A DNA stretch of 64,000 nucleotides, from the NCBI GenBank assembly GCA_003116995.1, contig BDSL01000071.1, positions 434,001 to 498,000 of the forward strand, given 5' to 3'. Within the stretch, counting starts at the first letter, position 1; every line of letters begins with the position of its first letter. The translations under genes and the position numbers were made by a program. Shown one piece after another: positions 32,457 to 43,400 of the stretch. The notes under the pieces were generated by a model. That model saw nothing but the letters and a program-made list of their open reading frames with translations. It was not told where the DNA came from and ran no database searches. The stretch is from Yamagishiella unicocca (taxonomy: Eukaryota; Chlorophyta; Chlorophyceae; Chlamydomonadales; Volvocaceae).

Positions 32457-35162
32457 ATGCGCCGGCAGGCTACGGCTCCAATCAGCGATAGCGATGGCGA
32501 CGCCTCTGAAGGACCCGCCGCACTGCCACGGCGGCGGCGGCAGCCGAACAGTGGACCCGGAGACAGCAGCGGGGGAAGCGGCGGCGGCGGTAATAGCGGC
32601 GGTGGTGGCCGTCACCACCGCATGGTGGATGCGCTGAGCAACGGATGGGAACCGCCTCACCCGGATGTCGTCACCGCAACAGGGAACTGCTGTCACCAAT
32701 ACGCGCGTCGTGCTGCCCGGGAGCCCGCCCCGCGACGCCAGGCGGGCCGGGTCGGACGTACATGCCGGCGGGCCCTCAGACCCGCTCACCGGCGCCGCCG
32801 AAGAAAAGGCCGCTGCCCAGGGCAGCCGCACTGCCGCAGGCGGCGCCAGGGGTGCTGGCCCAGGCGTCGGCTCGCGGCGGTGGTAACTGCAGCGGCGACA
32901 GCAGCAGCAGCGGCGGTGGAAGCAGCAGCGGCGGTGGAAGCAGCAGCGGCGGCAGCAGCTGCAGCGGCGGTAGCAGCAGCAGCGGCGGTGGAAGCAGCAG
33001 CGGCGGCAGCAGAAGCAGCAGCAGCGGCGGCGGCAGAAGCAGCAGCAGCGGCGGCGGCAACAGCAGCAGCAGCGGCGGCAACAGCAGCGGCGGTGGCAAC
33101 AGCAGCGGCGGTGGCAACTGCAGCGGCGGTGGCAACTGTAGCGGCGGTGGCAACTGCAGCGGCGGTGGCAACTGCAGCGGCGGTGGCAACTGCAGCGGCG
33201 GCAGCAGGGGCGGCAGCAGCGGCGGCAGCAGCGGCGGCAGCAGGGGCGGCAGCAGCGGCGGCAGCAGCGGCGGCAGCAGCGGCGGCAGCAGCGGCGGCAG
33301 CAGCAGCAGCAGCGGCGGCAACAGCAGCAGCGGCGGTGGCAACAGCAGCGGCGGTGGCAACAGCAGCGGCGGTGGACAGCGTCCAGTCTTTGGAGCTGGC
33401 GTACCCAGGCTCCTGGGGCACCAACATGTCTCCGAGGTACGGCTCAGAGATGGCGCTCTGCCTGCAATGGCTCTTCCAGCTCATTGGCTGGCAGGACGAG
33501 GGGGCAGCAGCGAGGCGCATCCCAGCCACCCAGCTGGTCAACAACGCCGCAAGGGGCATCAGGGAGGCGAGAGGGAGGCAAGAGGGGCATCAAGGAGGCG
33601 ACAGGGGCACCAGGGAGGTGATAAGCGGATCAAGGAGGCGAGAGGGGCATCAGGGAGGTGAGAGGGGCATCAGGAAGGTGAGAGGGGCATCAGGGACGCA
33701 TTAGGGAGGCAAGAGGGGCACCAGGGCGGCGACAGGGGCACCAGGGGGGTGAGAGGGGCATCAAGGAGGCGAGGGGGGCATCAGGAAGGTGAGAGGGGCA
33801 TCAGGGACGCATTAGGGAGGCAAGAGGGGCACCAGGGCGGCGACAGGGGCACCAGGGGGGTGAGAGGGGCATCAAGGAGGCGAGGGGGGCATCAGGGGGG
33901 GAGAGGGGCATCAGGGGGGTGAGAGGGGCATCAGGGGGGTGAGAGGGGCATCAGGGAGGCGAGAGGGGCACCAGGGACTGGTTGGCCACGCCGCGGCACC
34001 TCTCGGCGGCGATCAATGGGCGCAGCAAGGCAACATGGAGGGGCTGATGTTGCCTGGACTGGGGCCCAGCAGCCAGGCGACGCCAGGAGCACTGCCGCGT
34101 GCATCGTCGCAGTGGCAGCAGCAGCAGCGCGTTGGCTGGCAGGCCGAGGGGTCAGCAGCCGGTATGGTAGCGGCGCATCCCACCCAGCTGGTTGGCCACG
34201 CCGCGGCACCTCTCGGCGGCGATCAATGGGCGCAGCAAGGCAACATGGAGGGGCTGATGTTGCCTGGACTGGGGCCCAGCAGCCAGGCGACGCCAGGAGC
34301 ACTGCCGCGTGCATCGTCGCAGTGGCAGCAGCAGCAGCGCGTTGGCTGGCAGGCCGAGGGGTCAGCAGCCGGTATGGTAGCGGCGCATCCCACCCAGCTG
34401 GTTGGCCACGCCGCAGCACCTCTCGGCGGCGATCAATGGGCGCAGCAAGGCAACGTGGAGGGGCTGATGTTGCCTGGACTGGGGCCCAGCAGCCAGGCGA
34501 CGCCAGGAGCACTGCCGCGTGCATCGTCGCAGTTACAGCAGCAGCGCGTTGGCTGGCAGGCCGAGGGGTCAGCAGCCGGTATGGTAGCGGCGCATCCCAC
34601 CCAGCTGGTTGGCCACGCCGCGGCACCTCTCGGCGGGGATCAATGGGCGCAGCAAGGCAACATGGAGGGGCTGATGTTGCCTGAACTGGGGCGCAGCAGC
34701 CAGGCGACGCCAGGAGCACTGCCGCGTGCATCGTCGCAGTTACAGCAGCAGCAGCGTGTTGATGGGCGCCCCAATGGAGCTCAACGCGCGCATATCAACA
34801 TGGTGGGGCTTACACCAGGGCCCATGATGCGAAGCCATGGAGCGTCCGGCACGCAACTGCTATTCCAAGGGCGCTCGAGAGCTAGTGCAACTGCCAGCGG
34901 CCTGCTATCCGGCAAAACCGTGAAGGGTGGTGTCCTGAAGAAAAAGCCAGGTCCCAAGCTAGGACAGCAGACGGCCAAGAAGACGTGCATTGAGTGCGCA
35001 GGGAGGGGATTCGATGCGCAGCACCATTACAAGTGCTTTAAGACGTGCAAGTCCGTCTGCCGTGTGTGCAGCTCCGGCAATGACCGGAAGCTGCTCAGCT
35101 ATAGCGGGCACTGCAACGTCTGCAAGAACACGTACCCGCACGGGATTGTCAACGGGTCTTAA
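32457..35162 (+). CDS. Low-complexity protein with 70-residue repeats and C-terminal Cys/His-rich domain
   Basis: Family not recognised. One reading frame links an acidic/Ser start (SDSDGDASEGPA), a long Ala- or Gly/Ser-coding CAG/GGC tract (about 32878-33376), a divergent repeat unit (LIGWQDEGAAARRIPATQLV), four 70-residue repeats and a C-terminal domain with CIEC, HHYKCFKTC, CRVC and HCNVC clusters that probably binds zinc. A minisatellite at 33545-33977 has in-frame stops and must be spliced out or marks a break. The start codon and exon structure upstream of 33978 are uncertain. The 33978-35162 part is the best supported. Confidence 0.45.
32878..33376 (+). repeat. CAG/GGC-rich trinucleotide-based array
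   Basis: Irregular tandem units such as AGCAGCGGCGGTGGC. Depending on frame it encodes Ser/Gly, Ala/Val or Gln/Arg runs, so it supports long spurious open frames on both strands. Confidence 0.85.
33545..33977 (+). repeat. Purine-rich 18-20-bp minisatellite
   Basis: Units of the type GAGAGGGGCATCAGGGAGGC repeat with variants over about 430 bp. Two copies of a variant containing ATTAGG introduce stop codons in the host frame. It separates a divergent 70-residue repeat unit from the regular array. Confidence 0.85.
33978..34760 (+). repeat. 210-bp coding tandem repeat (4 copies)
   Basis: Units start at 33978, 34188, 34398 and 34605 and are almost identical; the third lacks one CAG. The period equals 70 codons and the frame stays open, encoding units with LVGHAAAPLGGDQWAQQGN and RVGWQAEGSAAGMVAAHPTQ. 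Confidence 0.92.
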
Positions 35163-35550
35163 GTCCCTTGCAGCATTGGTGCAGGGATGGGCTGACTTGC
35201 ACTGTGGGTTTGCTAGAAGAGCAGTTGGTTGGGGTTTTCGACGGATTGGGTCCTGTTCAGGTTGACAGGAAGGAAATACTTGGAAAGATGTAGGCTGGTG
35301 TAACGGTGACGGTTCAGTCCGTCGCCAATTGCTACCGGCCGTGGGCTACATCGTGTGCAGCGATATTAGGCACAGCCTGCGACTTAACGGGTTGCCCCCG
35401 CTTTCCCGAAGATACCTCCTTATCGTTGTCACGCCCACATTGTGGAAAAAGGCAGCTGGCGCCACATGTAACGTATGTTAATTATCTTGCGTCGCTTTTA
35501 TGTTCATCCACTCAAAGACAGGCATTGAAATACTATCAGCGCATTCAAGA

Positions 35551-36290
35551 GCAATCCCAGTCTCGGCGGTCAGGCCGCTCCCTTGTTGCTGGTGGGGCGG
35601 GAAGGGGGAAGTGCTCATGTGTTGCCGTACGTAACCCAAGGCTTCCATCGCCGCACCCAATTAGTACCTAGTATGATACTACATAGCTGGTGTGGCGCGG
35701 GGAGTGTTCTGGCTTAAAACCGAAGAGGAATCCTTGTCTCGGTGGTCAGGCCACTCCCTTGTTGCTGGTGGGGCGGGAAGGGGGAAGTGCTCGTGTGTTG
35801 CCGTACGTAACCCAAGGCTTCCATCGCCGCACCCAATTAGAACCTAGTATGATACTACATAGCTGGTGTGGCGCGGGGGGTGTTCTGGCTTAAAACCGAA
35901 GAGGAATCCCTGTCTCGGTGGTCAGGCCACTCCCTTGTTGCTGGTGGGGCGGGAAGGGGGAAGTGCTCGTGTGTTGCCGTACGTGACCCAAGGCTTCCAT
36001 CGCCGCACCCAACTTGTAGCTAGTATGATACTACATAGCTGGTGTGGCGCGGGGGGTGTTCTGGCTTAAAACCGAACAGGAATCCCTGTCTCGGTGGTCA
36101 GGCCACTCCCTTGTTGCTGGTGGGGCGGGAAGGGGGAAGTGCTTGCGTGTTGCCGTACGTGACCCTAGGCTTCCATCGCCGCGCCCAACTTGTAGCTAGT
36201 ATGATACTACATCGCTGGTGTGGCGCGGGGGGGGGGGGGGCCTTGCTGAAACCCGAAGAGCAATCCCTGTCTCGGTGGTCAGGTCCGAGT
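35551..36290 (+). repeat. 176-bp tandem satellite (about 4 copies)
   Basis: Direct repeats beginning near GTCTCGGTGGTCAGGCCACT recur every 176 bp. Successive units are nearly identical and the last unit decays after a G run (36227-36240). No coding meaning is apparent. Confidence 0.9.
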
Positions 36291-37313
36291 TTTTACCCAG
36301 GTCATAGGCTCCCATCCCTTTGTGTTTTGGATAATTGGCTAAAATGACTATGAACTGACAAACAGCAATGTTATATGCGCTCTGGAAAGGCTGAACTGTG
36401 CGTAAGAGCAGAATGTTGACCATTCGGTTGCGGAAAATGATTGCCAACGGGTTCTGAACCACAATGCTTCTACATAGCCTTAGTGATATCGTTTACAAAT
36501 TATTATGGACATTGTTTTGTCAGACTCAAGGGAGTCGCGGTCAACGCACTTGCTGACAGGTGTCGAGGCACATCGTCCTTTCGTTGTCAACGCACTTCAG
36601 ACCTTCTGAGCTTTAAAAATCAAACCCGCCTGCATTTCGATATATGCATGTGCGCTTACCAGTAGGAATAAATCTCAGTGGGTTTCCGGCCTACTGGAAC
36701 ACTTTCACCCTCGCCAATCCTTACATGAAATGACAGCTTTCATATGCCTAACTCGTTGGAAATATGGCATTGGCGCGTGGGTGAAAATTCGCCTCTCTCA
36801 GGCCGATTCGTTGAATCCGATGAAGAAATTAGTGGTTTTCGCTGTTCCCCAAAATAATTTCGCGCGGCCTACGGCCGCGAAGAATAAAAAAGCATGCCTA
36901 CACTACCGAAAATTTGCCCCTAAAGGCGTAGTAACCGTACAAGGCACTGTTTCTATGGGAGCGCGGAATAAATGGGAGCGCTAAATAAAAGATTGAGAAA
37001 GAAAGATTCTCTCACACATCGTCCAAGTACGTCACTCGCAAGTTCCCCCTAGCGTGCCTGTGCCAATGTGGAGGAAGCGGGGATGCTGGCAAGCCAGCAA
37101 ACTCATGTGCACACGTGTGCGATTACTGCACTTATATCTTGCAGTTGTACGTGAAGCTTGGCTGGGTGCATAATCGGCTGTCGGACAAACAATCAGACGA
37201 CATTCCGCCGCGATAACTTATCTAGGTAACAAGGAGCGCTTACACTCTGTGATAGTATTATGAACAATTTTCCGACGCTATCGTATCTAGTTCAGAAGTG
37301 AACAATCACAGAA
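36291..37313. other. AT-richer intergenic region upstream of SPOUT1
   Basis: No exon recognised. It includes a long AT-rich stretch at 36700-37010 and should carry the promoter of the downstream gene. Confidence 0.35.
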
Positions 37314-39637
37314 ATGGGCGAGAGCGTAAAGAAGCAGAAATCTAAGAAGCAAAAACGAAGTCATACCTCTGAGAAGGAGGTTGAAGCGGGACCGCCAGGA
37401 GGCGCCGCCGCCGACACTGCAGCAATCGGTGACGAGTCGGCGCCCAGCGGCCGCAAGTGGACCATCAGCGTCGCGGTCCCTGGAACGCTACTAGATCAGC
37501 CGCTGTCACTTGAGGTGGCGGCGTGCATCGCGGGTCAGATTGCGCGAGCTGCGGCGGCATTCCAAGTGGACGAGCTGGTGGTGTACGACGACTCGCCGGC
37601 CGCGACCGCCGCACAGCCTGACCAGCCGCTGGACGCCACCACCGTCAGCCCTGGCACCGCGCTTCTGGCGCGGGTGCTGCAGTTCCTCGACACGCCGCCC
37701 CACCTGCGGCCAAACATGTACGGAGATCTAACCCAGGCGCAGCGGGAGCTGCAGCTAGCGGCCACGCTGCCGGCATCCAGCCCCCCACACCATGCTCGGC
37801 CTAGCGGCACGTGGATGCCGTACCGCGAGGGCGTGGTACTGAAGTCGGAGCCGGGCGCAGGCAGCTATGTTGACGTGGGGCTCGATCGGATGGTGTGGCT
37901 GGAGCACGAGCTGCCGCAGGTGATGACGTCGCGATATGACTCGAACCCCCCCCTCCCGCACATGCTACACCAACTATGCACCAACTACATTTCCCCAGTC
38001 GCGTTACCGGTTCTTTAATTGTAACCCCTCCAGCACGTCAACTCCTCCTCGCCACACCCCTCCCGCACATCTCCTCCTCACCCTCCCTGCCTCCCTCCCT
38101 CACTCTCGCCCCTCCTCGTATCTGCGGCAGTCCACCCGCGTCACAGTGCACCTGGGAGACCTGGAGCCGGCCACCCGCTTCATGGCGCCGTACTCCGAAA
38201 CCATGATTCTCGGCAAGGTAGGTAGGTAGGTCCGGCCACTGGAATTCCGGGAACCGAGTGAGGCACCGCCAGCAGCAGGTGATGAAACGGGTGAGGATGC
38301 GGGCATGAAGCTCGGGGCAGGAAGGCTTGGGCTTGTGGTAGTACCTGCACGACTTCACAAAGCCGGTCAGAGCGCTCTCGCTCCGCTCCTAACCGCCCTT
38401 CTAACCGCTTCTAACCGCCCTACTAACCGTTTTTGACCGCCCGCTTGCGCCGCGTCGTGCAGGCCGTGGCCCCCTCTCTCCCCCGTGAGCGGCTGGGGCT
38501 GTACTGGGGCTACTCGGTACGCATCGCGCTGGGTCTGCAGCGGGTTTTCAAGGAGGGCCACGTCAGCCGATCCGGCAGCTACGATCTGACGATAGGTACG
38601 CGAGGAGTGGCGGTTGGCTCGCTTTGGCGTTGCGTGGGTCTCCTCTTCTCTTACCAGGGGGCTGGTCAGGACAGCATGTATCCGGGATCTGGGTCAACGC
38701 CGGCGACTACCGTACCAACAAGATCGCTCCCGCCCCGACTGCTGCTCCCACCTGCAGGTAGCAGTCCGTCCGCTGCGCCGACGGACCCAGGCGAGCTGGT
38801 CCTGCCCCGCTTTAAACACGCGCTGGTGGTGTTTGGCGGCAGCGGCGGCGGCAGCGGCGGCGCGGCGGCGGGAGCTGGGAAATCGGCGCCCCAGTACGAC
38901 CTGGACGAGTTGGTCACCCGGGTACCGGACTGGGAGCACAAGGCGCCGCAGGTGGGTGGGTGCGCGGCGCGTGCAGCCAGGATGGTAGAGTGGAACTGGC
39001 GGGACTGGCGAGGTGGCGCCTGGCGAGGACTTGGCGGGTCGGGCGGTTGGTAGTTGGTGGTTGCGGGTGAGCGGGTGAGACACGTGTCCTTGCATTCCCC
39101 TAGCATTGCAACACCTCACCTGCCTGGCGCGACGCCGACTGAAAGAGGGCTGGCATAAAGACCGGTTACACGACATAGCTAACGTGACACGGACTGAAAG
39201 GGGGGGTTTACAGGGAAGAACTCAAAGAGGGGGGTCACAGGAAAGGACTGAAAGAGGGGGGTCATAGGGAAGAACTGAAAGAGGGGGGTCACAGGAAAAG
39301 GGGGGGGGGCACCTGTTCTGGCACATTTTAGCACAGATAAAACGTATGCGGATCGCGGCGAAAGAGTTGTGGAAAGACTTCTCACGCCAGGTGGGAAAGA
39401 CGCGTACATGGTACGCGTCTTTGTTTTTTGTGATGTCGCAGCGCCTGAATTACCGTAGGGACGCCGCCAGCCATTCCACAAATGCATATCCTTCCCTGGG
39501 ATGCCCCACAGGACGTCTTCAACCTGTACCTCAACACAACGCCTCATCTGGGCACCCTGGGGCTGCGCACGGAGGATGCCGTACCTATCGCCCTGTCGTA
39601 CCTCATCACGCCGCTCCTCAAGTACGGCAAGCAATAG
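37314..39637 (+). CDS. SPOUT1: SPOUT-fold RNA methyltransferase, C9orf114/SPOUT1 family
   Basis: Coding blocks 37314-37919, 38131-38217, 38463-38951 and 39512-39637 keep one frame, about 435 residues. A Lys-rich start (KKQKSKKQKRS) suggests nuclear targeting. Family blocks follow: TISVAVPGTLLDQPLSLE, IARAAAAFQVDELVVYDD, ARVLQFLDTPPHLRPNMYG, PYREGVVLK, GLYWGYSVRIAL, SYDLTIG, FKHALVVFGG and VFNLYLNTTP. The block 38463-38951 is read without an intron; a small intron after SYDLTIG is possible because the following 60 codons are not conserved. The usual C-terminal GSRTIRTEEA cofactor-loop motif reads LGTLGLRTEDA here, and the glycine loop is replaced by Gly/Ser repeats, so activity is uncertain. 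Confidence 0.85.
37974..38030 (+). repeat. Introner-like repeat type 1, SPOUT1 intron 1
   Basis: Contains CCAACTACATTTCCCCAGTC, GCGTTACCGGTTCTTTAATT and GTAACCCCTCC. The core has GTTAC and GTAAC as inverted ends around about 13 bases. Confidence 0.7.
39150..39172 (-). repeat. Introner-like repeat type 1 core, SPOUT1 last intron
   Basis: The minus strand reads GTCGTGTAACCGGTCTTTAT, the core of the type 1 element in reversed orientation. Confidence 0.5.
39181..39311 (+). repeat. Tandem array in SPOUT1 last intron
   Basis: About four units of a GGAAGAACTGAAAGAGGGGG type followed by GTCACA or GTCATA, ending in a G run. Confidence 0.75.
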
Positions 39638-39691
39638 CGTACGACTGTACGACAGTACAGTCGCCGTGCTGCAGCCTTCCGCAGGCCAGGC

Positions 39692-39696
39692 TGTAA
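39692..39696 (+). terminator. Putative TGTAA polyadenylation signal of SPOUT1
   Basis: TGTAA lies 55 bases after the stop codon. This pentamer is the usual poly(A) signal in Chlamydomonas and its relatives; use here is inferred from position only. Confidence 0.35.
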
Positions 39697-40453
39697 GGTG
39701 CTTGCGGGCTGGTGGTGTTTGGTGGTGGCGTGGGGGCCCTTGATGGTTGCCGTACACCCGTGTAGGGCTAGCCGGGGGAGGGGAGTGTCCAGCGCCCTCG
39801 TAGAGTTCCCTGCGAGGCGGGGGGCCACCACTCCGAGTTGGGAGCGCAGTGGAGCGGGGATCAGGGAGGACAACATATTGGCGCAGGATGAGCCGGAAAG
39901 GTAGCAGCGTTGTTGGCCGCCTGCCATGGAAGTCAGGAAAGCGCCGGAAGCCGCCGTGAGGAATTGCTCTAGAGCCCGAGCTGTCCGAGCGATGTAACGC
40001 ACAATGTCGGTTGTAGCTGAGAGCCACTTCCGGAGCTTTTATCCGGGAGACATGGGACAGGGGTCCATGGCTATGTTGCCGTGCACCGGCCTGTCACATG
40101 ATTAGCGGTGTGACCATGCCTCCCTGTGTGATGGGTTGCCTCACCAGCAGTCTTACCTGACAGCCTTATAGCAGAAATAAAACGTATAGCATCAATATCA
40201 AATTAATACTGCAATGCCTGTATGCAGGTACCAGTATACTGTTGTATACAGCAGACACCGTATTGTCGCGCCATAATCAATGCTGTTGTTTCGGCCGGGC
40301 CTGTTACACCGAGCATTTTTATAGTTAGCAAGGGAGTAAGACTGATAGCGCCACGACGCGTCAGCGAGGTGCAGCTATGGGTGCGGAGTCATCGAATTGA
40401 TCGCTGGACAGCTTATCTACCGGCCAGGAGGCACGCCTCTTCACGACAGAAAA

Positions 40454-43400
40454 ATGGTGGCATCCGATGAGCTGTTGCCAACTGCCGTGCTTCGGCAGAT
40501 TGGTGACAAGCTCTATGAGAAACGCAAGCTCGCAGCCTTGGACGTCGAGCAGCTGATTAAGCGGCTGGCAGCACAGAACGATCAGCACCGTATCCGACTT
40601 ATCATAGACAAGCTAATCAGCGAGTACGCGTTTTCTAGCCAGGCGAACCATCGTAAGGTACGCGGGTTAAGTTTGGGCGCCTCCGAGACTCTCAAACCTT
40701 GACGCGAACCTTGTTTGGACGGTAGGGGTGTGGTCAGGGGATTATATCCGTCGGCCCGTCATGAGTTTTGCACGGCATACACTTGTTTCAACTCCATCCC
40801 CTCACTAGGTGAGAACCGCGACTTACGCTGCGGCGATGCCACCACCACAACCACCACAACCACCATCACTACCACCGCCACCATCACTTTGTCTGCTCAC
40901 GTGATCCACGTGATCCACGCGCGGCTGCAACCTCTGTGCACAGGGCGCGCTGCTGTGCCTGGCCGCATCGGCGGTGGGGCTGGGTGACCCTACGGAGGTC
41001 CACCTGCGCCAGATCGTGCCGCCCGTGTTGGCGTCCTTCACCGACCAGGACGCGCGCGTGCGCTACTACGCGTGCGAGGCGCTCTACAACATAGCAAAGG
41101 TGCGTGCAACCGGCGCCGGTCTCCTAAGAGGGGGTTTGATAAGAGAATCCGCGAATCCACGGCCGACAAACCGAGGGCGGTGAAGGTTTCCTAAGGGGGG
41201 GGTCAAGAAGTTGCGGGTCTCATAAAGGGGGGGGGTTCCAGACGGGGGTGGTTCTCCTAAGGGGGTGGGTTCAAGACGGGGCTGGTCTCCTAGATGGGTC
41301 AAGACGGGGCTGGTCTCCTAAGGGGGTCCAAAAACAACATTGATTGTTGAGGCATTCGAGGGTTCATCCGTGACCAACAAAGGGGGTGGGTTTATAAGAG
41401 AACAAAGGGGGGGATTGTGGAGGGAGGCGCCTGCAGCCAGGGACGGAGCGGGGAGCGGAGAGGGGGTTTTAGGGTTGTTTGGGCGCGGGAAATAGATCTC
41501 CCTTGTCATGGCTGCTACAGATGGACCCTCGCTGCTTTTTTAGCAAAATCGCGTTACGCACGGCGCGACGGTGCACTTGACGACGCGGCGTGACATGACA
41601 TGGCCTGGTCTGCTTCGTCGCAGGTGGCGCGAGGCACCTTCATTCTGTTCTTCAATGAGGTCTTCGACGCTATGTTCAGGTGGGGAGGGGCGGGGGCCCC
41701 GAGGGAAGCCCGAGGATTAGGAAGCCTACAAGGAGCGGGGGCGGCCGGGCCGGGAGGGGGGATTTCCCCCGACCCGGTGAATGGAGGAAATCAGAAGATG
41801 CTATGCTTCGGGCGCGGTGGCGACGATGATGGCACTCTCCTCTCCTCTCTTCTCGCTGGCCCTGGGGCCCCGGCCCCGGCCCACCATCCCGCTCACCCAC
41901 GCCTCCAGCATGCATCTCAAAACGTCTGTTTCTAAACGGTTTTTTCTCGCATCCACGGGTCTTCCTCGAAGCTCACCCACGCCCGCGCCACGCCCGCGCA
42001 TCGTACCCTCCTCCCCCCGCTGCGGTTTGTCGGCCGCGGATTCGCGGGTTCTCTTATCTAATCTCCCTCCCCCCCAGGCTGTGCGCCGACAGCGAGGCCA
42101 ACGTTCAGAACGCCGTGCAGTTCCTGGACGCGCTGATCAAGGACATCGCCGCCGACTGCACCCAGTTCGACGTGGCGGCCTTCATCCCCAAGCTGCGCGA
42201 CTACCTCCGGGTAACCAACCCCCACAAGCGGCAGTTCCTGCTGTCGTGGGTGGTGGTGCTGGACTCGCTGCCCCACGTGCGCATGCTGCGGCACCTGCCC
42301 GCGCTCATGGACGGCCTGCTGAGCATGCTGGCGGAGCCGGTGCGGGAGGTGCGCACCCAGGCGGCCAATTGCCTCAAGGTAAGGCCCGGAAGGGGGGAGG
42401 GAGGGGGGAGGGACCGGGGGGGAGGGAGGGAGGGGGGATTCGAGGGAAACCCGTGGATGTCCGAAAAAACCGTTTGAAACAGAAGTTTTGAGATGCATGC
42501 AGGGGGGAGGGAGGAGGGGGAGGGAGGGGGAGGGAGGGAGGGAGGGGGGAGGGACCGGGGGGGAGGGAGGGGGAGGGAGGGGGGAGGGAGGGAGGGGGAG
42601 GGAGGGAGGGGGGAGGGAGGGAGGGAGGGGGGGGAGGGAGTGAGGGGGGAGGGAGGGAGGAGGGAGGGAGGGGGGAGGGAGGGAGGGGGGAGGGAGGGAG
42701 GGGGGAGGGAGGGAGGGGTTACAGAAGGGGGAGAGGGACCGGGGGTTAGGAACCGGAATGGGAGGACGAGGTGAGGCGGAGAGGGGTTCTGGGCGGGGTT
42801 GGGTGGGTGGGTTGGGTTGGATGGGTGGGTAGGAAGGGAGTAAACCCATGACTCCGGCGCACATACACGCACACGACACTGAATCTGGGCAGGTACGCGT
42901 TGGGCTGTCTCCTCTCGGTGCAATTGGCGGGTCGGGCAGGATCGGGCTTCCTTACGCCTATTCTATTCATCCTATTATTTTTTCTCTCCCGTCTCTACCG
43001 GAACTCACACATCTTCAAGTGGGCAACACACCGGACTGGTCGCTTTCCGTGACGGTTTTATTTGTAATATGTGTGTCCTAATTAAGGCCCTATGGCGAAG
43101 AAAATTATTTCTTGGGCCTAGGTTATACTTTTGGCCTCCTGATGGTTTATCCATGGTTTCTGGGCCACTCCCACCCCCAAAAACATTTCGGATGGCACCA
43201 ACCGCCTTGATATTTTCTCCTGAACAAAATGACTGTACAGCTGAACCCTTAAACCCCAAGATGTACAGCAGCGCCAAATCAGGGCCAGGACGGTTCGCGG
43301 CTTGGCAGTATATCAATGCACACTCCCCCTCCGCTCCCCTCCGCTCCCCTCCGCCCCCCTCTGCCCCCCTGCCCCCAGGACTTCCTCTCTGAAGTCCGAG

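Noticed and set aside
31870..33559. Long minus-strand frames of Leu/Pro and Ala repeats opposite the CAG/GGC arrays
   Set aside because: They are alternative translations of simple repeats; all frames stay open there, so length carries no coding information.
42058..42923. Pro/Ser/Leu-rich minus-strand frames resembling hydroxyproline-rich proteins
   Set aside because: They are the complement of the (GGGA) tract and of VAC14 exon 4, which has strong family evidence on the plus strand.
43005..43316. AT-richer minus-strand frame in VAC14 intron 4 (103 codons)
   Set aside because: No family similarity and no splice context; it may be an inserted repeat, but no second copy is in the window.
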